DNA of 19,197 bases from JAXFQS01 sp034178815 (GTDB taxonomy: Bacteria; Verrucomicrobiota; Kiritimatiellia; RFP12; DVOR01), in assembly GCA_034178815.1 (NCBI GenBank), contig JAXFQS010000102.1:1-19197 (forward strand), read 5' to 3'. A program made the position numbers and the translations under genes. Below, piece after piece: positions 15,174 to 19,197 of the stretch. Positions within the stretch are counted from its first letter, which is position 1, and the number at the start of each line of letters is the position of its first letter. The notes beneath the pieces were generated by a model. The model ran no database searches, was not told the origin of the DNA, and worked only from the letters and a program-made list of their open reading frames with translations.

Positions 15174-16055
15174 ATGCCGCCAACCAATCTTTTCCGCCGC
15201 GCCCGCCAAGGCTTCACCCTCATCGAGATTATGGTGGTGGTGCTCATCCTCTCCATCCTGATGGGCGTGACATTCCGGCTTATCGGGGTCTCCTCGAACG
15301 CCGCCGCGCGCGCCGACACCATAGCCAAGATGGAGCGCATACACAGCGCATTGGGCGCCTTCTATGCCGAATACGGCTACTATCCGCCCTCTTCCTACTG
15401 GGATATTTCGACCGGCGAGGCGGGGTACTGCTACACGCCGGTGGCCTACATTATGCCCATTCCAAAGTCCTCCGAGGATGCCGCCAACGCCTTCGGCACG
15501 CGCATACCGGCCGGCGGCGGGGACGAGCAGGATATGCAGTTCGGGTTGGTCTCCTTCCTGGTGCCGAGATTGAGCACCACCTACACCGCGGTCGGGGACG
15601 ACTGCTTCCCGGACGAAACCAAGCGCCGCTACAAAACAGCCGAGAATCTCTCGGGAATGAATGCCAAGGCGCAGTCTTGGAACGAGGCCTACCGCTACGA
15701 GATTTCCGACCCGCGCACGGCCGTCTGCGACCGTTGGAAACCGCATTTGGCGGACATTCTCTATCCCAACTGGGATAGCCCTCCGCATGTCGGGGTGGAG
15801 AAAGGGACATCCTTCTGGAGGCCCGGCGCAAGGGATTCAAGCGGGCGGCAGGAGTGTGCGGGGGTCTACCGCACGATTCTGGATGGCTGGCGCAACGATT
15901 TCTGGTATTGCTGCGAGCCGCCGTTCCAGAGTTATACCTTGCTTTCGACCGGCCCGAATGGCTGGAAGAATCCGAACTATTACATCAACGAGTCGGACGG
16001 GAAGGTCAGGGACAAGGATGTGTGGAACAGTTTCATCATCCGCACGGACAAGTAG
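15174..16055 (+). CDS. Large GspG-like pseudopilin, first of three
   Basis: This 293-residue prepilin-like protein has a short basic leader (RRARQ), the cleavage motif G/FTLIE with Glu at +5, and a hydrophobic helix to about residue 35. The following helix and YAEYGYYPP motif match the GspG pattern. Near the C-terminus, WRNDFWYCCEPPFQSYTLLS, then GPNG, and DKDVWN, recall the DPWGNPY...SxGPDG...DIxxW segment, including the calcium loop, of GspG. A GspG is normally about 140-150 residues. The extra length lies in a central insertion (about 80-210) rich in aromatic residues and cysteines. The cysteines could form disulfides in the periplasm. The ATG at 15174 follows AGGA with suitable spacing; a TTG at 15144 lies inside gspF. 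It is probably a major or specialised pseudopilin of the secretion system. Confidence 0.85.
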   Translation: MPPTNLFRRARQGFTLIEIMVVVLILSILMGVTFRLIGVSSNAAARADTIAKMERIHSALGAFYAEYGYYPPSSYWDISTGEAGYCYTPVAYIMPIPKSSEDAANAFGTRIPAGGGDEQDMQFGLVSFLVPRLSTTYTAVGDDCFPDETKRRYKTAENLSGMNAKAQSWNEAYRYEISDPRTAVCDRWKPHLADILYPNWDSPPHVGVEKGTSFWRPGARDSSGRQECAGVYRTILDGWRNDFWYCCEPPFQSYTLLSTGPNGWKNPNYYINESDGKVRDKDVWNSFIIRTDK

Positions 16056-16058
16056 GAG
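16053..16058 (+). promoter_or_regulatory. Ribosome-binding site containing the preceding stop codon
   Basis: TAGGAG contains the TAG stop of the first pseudopilin and the Shine-Dalgarno core of the second, whose ATG is 6 bases further on. Terminating ribosomes would cover the site, which suggests coupled translation. The same arrangement recurs at 16668. Confidence 0.65.
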
Positions 16059-16064
16059 TCGGTC

Positions 16065-16670
16065 ATGGAACAAAGCAGGAAGGGCTTTACGCTGCTGGAA
16101 CTGATTGCGGTCATCGCCATCATATCGATTATTCTCGCCTCGCTTGTGGCGGGGTACGCGCGGGTGCAGCGGGCGGCGATGAACTCGACCGCCCAGCAGT
16201 TGGCCTCGCAGATTGCCTCGGCTTGGAGTGTCTACTTGTTGGAGAACCGCACCTGGCCTACGGGCGCGGAGGGGTGGACTTCGGGAATGGATGCGAATCC
16301 CTGCCGTCTGCTGGGCGGAGGGTTCGAACCGACGACCGACCGGGCGGCCAAGCGCTACATGGATGTGGACTATCCGGGTATGGAGAATGTGCAGACCGAG
16401 AAGAGCATTACGGTGCGTTACGGGCTCCAGGATCCCTGGGGCGAACGCCTCGCCAAGCAGGGCAGGTTGCGTGACGGGGCGGAGCACCGGATGATGTTCG
16501 CGCTCGACCTCAACTACGACGGAGTAATCGATTCCGACGACTGCGGCGAAATCCCCTCTGGCATCGAGATTCGCGCCACTGCCTGCGCCTGGTCTTGGGG
16601 CGAGAAGGGGCGCAGCGCCGCCTCCAAAACCAAAGAATTCTTCCAACGACTGCCCTGCAAGAGTTGGTAG
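16065..16670 (+). CDS. GspG-like pseudopilin with EF-hand-like loop, second of three
   Basis: This 201-residue prepilin has the leader MEQSRK, the cleavage motif G/FTLLE with Glu at +5, and a hydrophobic helix to about residue 29. The amphipathic helix contains QQLASQIASAWSVYLLENRTWP, a GspG-like length-keeping segment, and DPWGERL at 123-129 is the classic GspG DPWG motif. Residues 148-159 (DLNYDGVIDSDD) fit a calcium-binding EF-hand or dockerin-type loop: D, N, D, G, I and acidic residues at the expected places. That could stabilise the pilin, as calcium does in GspG. It starts 9 bases after the previous stop with a strong site. GC skew turns from G-rich to C-rich near 16500, inside the gene. 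Confidence 0.85.
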   Translation: MEQSRKGFTLLELIAVIAIISIILASLVAGYARVQRAAMNSTAQQLASQIASAWSVYLLENRTWPTGAEGWTSGMDANPCRLLGGGFEPTTDRAAKRYMDVDYPGMENVQTEKSITVRYGLQDPWGERLAKQGRLRDGAEHRMMFALDLNYDGVIDSDDCGEIPSGIEIRATACAWSWGEKGRSAASKTKEFFQRLPCKSW

Positions 16671-16673
16671 GAG
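16668..16673 (+). promoter_or_regulatory. Ribosome-binding site containing the preceding stop codon
   Basis: TAGGAG again joins the TAG stop of one pseudopilin to the Shine-Dalgarno core of the next, 7 bases before its ATG at 16681. The bases around it (TAGGAGTC) are the same as at 16053, so the junction may have been copied with a gene duplication. Confidence 0.65.
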
Positions 16674-16680
16674 TCCAACC

Positions 16681-17304
16681 ATGAGCAACGCATCTTCCTC
16701 CCGCAGAGGTATGACCGTCATTGAACTGATGGTTGCTATCGCCATCATCGCCATCGTTATGAGCCTGGCCATCGGCGGCATCGCCAAGGCCACCCAGGCC
16801 GTGCAGGCCAACCGCCGCGATGCCGTCAAGTCCGCCGTCTACAACGCCCTCGTGGCCTATCGCCAGTACTACGGACGCTGGCCCGGCGTCGACGACAACT
16901 TCTCGAGTTACCAGAACATCAGCCGCACCGACCCCTCCAAGACCTACGACGAGGGTAGCACCGGCACCTTCAAGGGCGTGCGCTTCGGCGAAGACAAGAA
17001 CTGCTGGCAGCGCAACTCTCAGGTTCTCGATGACCTCCTTCCCGACTCCGAGGGCAACCCCAAGGGGCGCACCTTCATCGATCCCGCCGTCCTCTTCGTG
17101 CGCCTCTCCAACGGTCGCGTCGTCACCCTCAAGACCGCGCTCGAGGGCGATGCCAAGCGCGGCATTGCCAAACAATCCCAGGGTATGCAGATGATGCTCG
17201 CCCCGCGCACCAAACCCAAAGAGTCTTTCTACTACATCACCGTCACCTACAACCTCGACAACGACAGCGTCATTCTCTCCTCCTACGAAGAAAAGAGCCT
17301 CTGA
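16681..17304 (+). CDS. GspG-like pseudopilin with variant cleavage motif, third of three
   Basis: This 207-residue prepilin has the leader MSNASSSRR, the cleavage site G/MTVIE with Met instead of the usual Phe at +1 but Glu kept at +5, and a hydrophobic helix to about residue 33. The segment AVYNALVAYRQYYGRWPGVD (52-71) matches the conserved GspG helix ending in a G-x-x-P turn. The rest, with a Cys at about 108 and a C-terminal pair of strands (FYYITVTYNL, then VILSSYEEKSL), is not clearly assignable. Unlike its two upstream neighbours it lacks an obvious DPWG motif and acidic loop. Codons are mostly C-ended. The stop shares its last base with the next start (TGATG). It is a pseudopilin beyond reasonable doubt; the G subtype is a moderate inference. 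Confidence 0.85.
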   Translation: MSNASSSRRGMTVIELMVAIAIIAIVMSLAIGGIAKATQAVQANRRDAVKSAVYNALVAYRQYYGRWPGVDDNFSSYQNISRTDPSKTYDEGSTGTFKGVRFGEDKNCWQRNSQVLDDLLPDSEGNPKGRTFIDPAVLFVRLSNGRVVTLKTALEGDAKRGIAKQSQGMQMMLAPRTKPKESFYYITVTYNLDNDSVILSSYEEKSL

Positions 17305-18062
17305 TGAAGCCATTGCTCAGACCCAACACCCTCCGCCACGCGCGCGGCTTCACCCTTATGGAGTTGCTGGTCGTCATCGGCATCATCGCCCTGCTCTCGG
17401 CCATCACCATCACCGGCTATATGGGCGCCTCGCAGGGTATGGCCAAGAAACGCGGTGCCTCCCAGCTCGCCAGCGTCATCACCCAGGCCCGCCAGAGAGC
17501 CTGTATGTCCAACCGCCGCGTCGCCGTCGTCTTCTCCCGAAACAACGCCGAAACCCAGTCCGACAGCGGCGACTACAACACCTACTCTGTCTGCACCGAA
17601 CTCGGCGCCGTCTACCAGGTCGGCGGCTCCTACTGCGACTTCTTCGGCGACATCGTCACCCGCGTCCGCGGTCGCCGTTATGGCGGCAACTACCGCTTCC
17701 AGACCATCGATATCTCCAACGGCAAGACCTACGATTCCTCCTGCGGCGTCAGCCCCCAGGAAACCCGCCTCGATGACGGCTCCCGCGTCCTTGCCTACCG
17801 CTTCTCAAACCTTCCCTCAACCCCCAACCCGACCGTCTACGGCGATGGTATTATGCTCTGGATGCGCGCTTCCCAGAACTACTCCCTGCCCGGCGGCTAC
17901 CGATTCAGCGGCAACAGTCCCATCATCTTCAACGCCGATGGCTCGCTCGCCGCTGGCTCCGCCTCCTCCGTTCGCGCCGACTTCATTGCCAATACCCGCG
18001 GGGAACTCGGCTTTTCCGTCAGCATCGGCTCGGATGGCCGCGTCACCGTCCAATCGAGGTAG
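17304..18062 (+). CDS. gspH: GspH-like pseudopilin (Verrucomicrobial cassette D-like)
   Basis: This 252-residue prepilin has a basic leader, the cleavage motif G/FTLME with Glu at +5, and a hydrophobic helix to about residue 37. The segment ASQLASVITQARQRACMSNR (51-70) followed by RVAVVF is the hallmark of GspH/FimT-type minor pseudopilins, where an Ala-Arg helix leads into the first strand. It also recalls the cassette protein D family described for Verrucomicrobium and Chthoniobacter. The C-terminal half has strands around residues 140-252 that end in ANTRGELGFSVSIGSDGRVT, matching the glycine-rich finish of GspH. The start overlaps the previous stop by one base and has only a weak site, so translation is likely coupled. 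It is probably a tip component of the pseudopilus. Confidence 0.82.
   Translation: MKPLLRPNTLRHARGFTLMELLVVIGIIALLSAITITGYMGASQGMAKKRGASQLASVITQARQRACMSNRRVAVVFSRNNAETQSDSGDYNTYSVCTELGAVYQVGGSYCDFFGDIVTRVRGRRYGGNYRFQTIDISNGKTYDSSCGVSPQETRLDDGSRVLAYRFSNLPSTPNPTVYGDGIMLWMRASQNYSLPGGYRFSGNSPIIFNADGSLAAGSASSVRADFIANTRGELGFSVSIGSDGRVTVQSR
18056..18062 (+). promoter_or_regulatory. Ribosome-binding site merging into a stop codon
   Basis: GAGG (18056-18059) is followed directly by the TAG stop of the GspH-like gene. The ATG of the next gene at 18066 is six bases from the GAGG. It is the third junction in this operon where stop codon and ribosome-binding site touch or overlap. Confidence 0.55.
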
Positions 18063-18065
18063 CAC

Positions 18066-18590
18066 ATGCCCAATTCCAGTAGACACGGATTCTCCCTCAT
18101 CGAAGTCAACCTCGCGGTCTTCGTGATGGCCGTCGGCATCCTTGCCCTGATGGGGCTCTTCCCCACGGGCCTTCGCGAATCCATGCAGAGCCGTGCCGAC
18201 CTCAAACAGACTATGTTCGCCGACTACGCCCTGAGCATCCTACAGGCCAACGCCGCCTGTGTCCGCCTTGACCACCCGCGCCGCGTTGCCTCATTCGAGA
18301 ACGCCGACTTCTTCCAGCGTCAAGGGCAGTATATCCTCCGCGAAACCAACCGCGAGCGGGAACAGGACAACCGCCCCAGCGTTGCCGATATGGGGATCGG
18401 TTCAACTGGCCGCGACAAAGGAAAGTACCGCCTCGTCAAACTCGACTACGCCGAAGTCGGACTCCCCGTCCTGTTCAACCCGAACTACCTCTCCGCCGTA
18501 GCCGTCCAGTCCAGCGAACTCTCCGCCGGATTCTTCCGCAACAATCCCATCTTCGTCACCGCCCTCATGTCATGGAACTACGCAGAATGA
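18066..18590 (+). CDS. gspI: GspI/PilV-like minor pseudopilin (Verrucomicrobial cassette B-like)
   Basis: This 174-residue prepilin has a very short leader (MPNSSRH), the cleavage motif G/FSLIE with Glu at +5, and a hydrophobic helix that runs to LMGLFPTGL. The FSLIEV...A...GILALMGLFPTGLRES pattern fits GspI/PilV proteins and especially the Verrucomicrobial cassette protein B, in which the helix ends in a GLxPxG motif. The remainder has a helix with one cysteine (near residue 66) and a C-terminal beta region. It lies 3 bases after the GspH-like gene, and its stop overlaps the next start (ATGA). It is probably a tip component that binds the GspJ- and GspK-like subunits. The family call is good; the exact subunit is inferred from order and motif. 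Confidence 0.82.
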   Translation: MPNSSRHGFSLIEVNLAVFVMAVGILALMGLFPTGLRESMQSRADLKQTMFADYALSILQANAACVRLDHPRRVASFENADFFQRQGQYILRETNREREQDNRPSVADMGIGSTGRDKGKYRLVKLDYAEVGLPVLFNPNYLSAVAVQSSELSAGFFRNNPIFVTALMSWNYAE

Positions 18591-19197
18591 ATCGAACCGC
18601 CCCACACGCATCCAGGCGGGGCTTCTCCCTGATTGAGGTGATGGTTTCTGTCTCCATCTTCGCCATCATCGTCTTGATGATGGCCGCACTCTTTCAGCAG
18701 AGCAACAACGCTTGGCGTGCCGGCAACGACCAAGCCCAGGGCTATGTCACCCTCCGCTCCGTTATGGGTATGCTTCAGCGCGATATGGCTAATATGATTG
18801 ACGAGCCCTTTATGACCAACGCCTGTGGCATCGCCGTCCAAGACCTCCAACTTCAGAAGGGACAGAGCCTCCCGCTCTCCTTCTACAAACTCCGTTCCCC
18901 CGTCGCCCGGGATGACAACGGGCAGGCTGTCCAAGTACGCGGTTACTCCTTCGTCGAATGGACACTCGGCGGTTCCGCCCGCCGGAGCGAGACGCTTTTC
19001 AACCCCGACGGTTCCGTCTGGAAGACCCTCACCATCCAACTGATTGAGGTCGGAGACGGACAGGTCTCCTTCGACACGCCGAGGGAAATCCGCCCCGCCG
19101 ATGCCCGTCCCGCCCCGGCTGGAGCCCCTGCCTATCAACTACGGGCAACCGTCAGCGCTCAGGCCAAGAACAGTTACGACATTGGTGCGTGGTCCTG
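18587..19197 (+). CDS. gspJ: GspJ-like minor pseudopilin (cassette C-like), 3' end outside window
   Basis: The frame is open from ATG 18587 to the end of the window (203 codons seen), so the gene is cut by the edge, not broken. The leader MNRTAPHASRR precedes the cleavage motif G/FSLIE with Glu at +5 and the helix VMVSVSIFAIIVLMMAALFQ. Then follow QSNNAWRAGNDQAQGYVTLR, SVMGMLQRDMANMI and a beta-rich part (SFYKLRS, YSFVEWTLGG, WKTLTIQLIEV). This is the usual GspJ layout, in which a Gln/Arg helix leads into RDL/RDM-type residues, and it resembles the Verrucomicrobial cassette protein C. The start overlaps the preceding stop (ATGA) with no Shine-Dalgarno site of its own. If the order holds, a GspK-like gene should follow directly. 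Confidence 0.83.
   Translation, partial: MNRTAPHASRRGFSLIEVMVSVSIFAIIVLMMAALFQQSNNAWRAGNDQAQGYVTLRSVMGMLQRDMANMIDEPFMTNACGIAVQDLQLQKGQSLPLSFYKLRSPVARDDNGQAVQVRGYSFVEWTLGGSARRSETLFNPDGSVWKTLTIQLIEVGDGQVSFDTPREIRPADARPAPAGAPAYQLRATVSAQAKNSYDIGAWS

Overview
The window looks like chromosomal DNA from a GC-rich, Gram-negative, rod-forming bacterium, most likely of the Planctomycetota-Verrucomicrobiota-Chlamydiota group (Verrucomicrobiota, Lentisphaerota or Kiritimatiellota). The evidence is the combination of LPS-export genes (lptD, lptE), an elongasome cluster, RNase Y, a stand-alone PTS EIIA domain with an N-terminal helix-turn-helix, and a long run of pseudopilin genes of the type common in that group. 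The phylum is an inference. No rRNA, tRNA, mobile element or CRISPR array was seen.

Layout: positions 1-811 hold no convincing gene. From 9688 down to 812 (minus strand) lies one tightly packed unit: secreted peptidyl-prolyl isomerase, mreC, mreD, mrdA (PBP2), rodA, rng (RNase G/E) and lptD. It joins cell-wall elongation, RNA processing and outer-membrane LPS insertion. From 13599 down to 9835 (minus strand) lies a second unit: rny (RNase Y), lptE, an HTH-EIIA protein, an ECF sigma factor and a small single-pass membrane protein that is probably its anti-sigma factor. The two halves of the outer-membrane LPS translocon, LptD and LptE, are therefore in neighbouring but separate units.

A 270-base divergent promoter region (13600-13869) separates rny from a plus-strand secretion operon: gspF/pilC followed by six consecutive prepilin-like genes, the last cut by the window edge. 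By length and motifs the six read as G-G-G-H-I-J, which is the classical type II secretion order gspF-G-H-I-J with the major pseudopilin position triplicated. The last three also resemble the cassette proteins D, B and C known from Verrucomicrobia.

The most unusual signals are: (1) the HTH-EIIA / ECF sigma / mini anti-sigma module inside an rny-lptE operon; (2) the triplicated G-type pseudopilins; (3) sharp reversals of GC skew that fall inside conserved genes (rodA, mrdA, a pseudopilin) rather than at gene borders; (4) a rodA ribosome-binding site that is an 11-base perfect complement of the usual 16S rRNA tail. All coordinates were read by hand, and no database search was possible.
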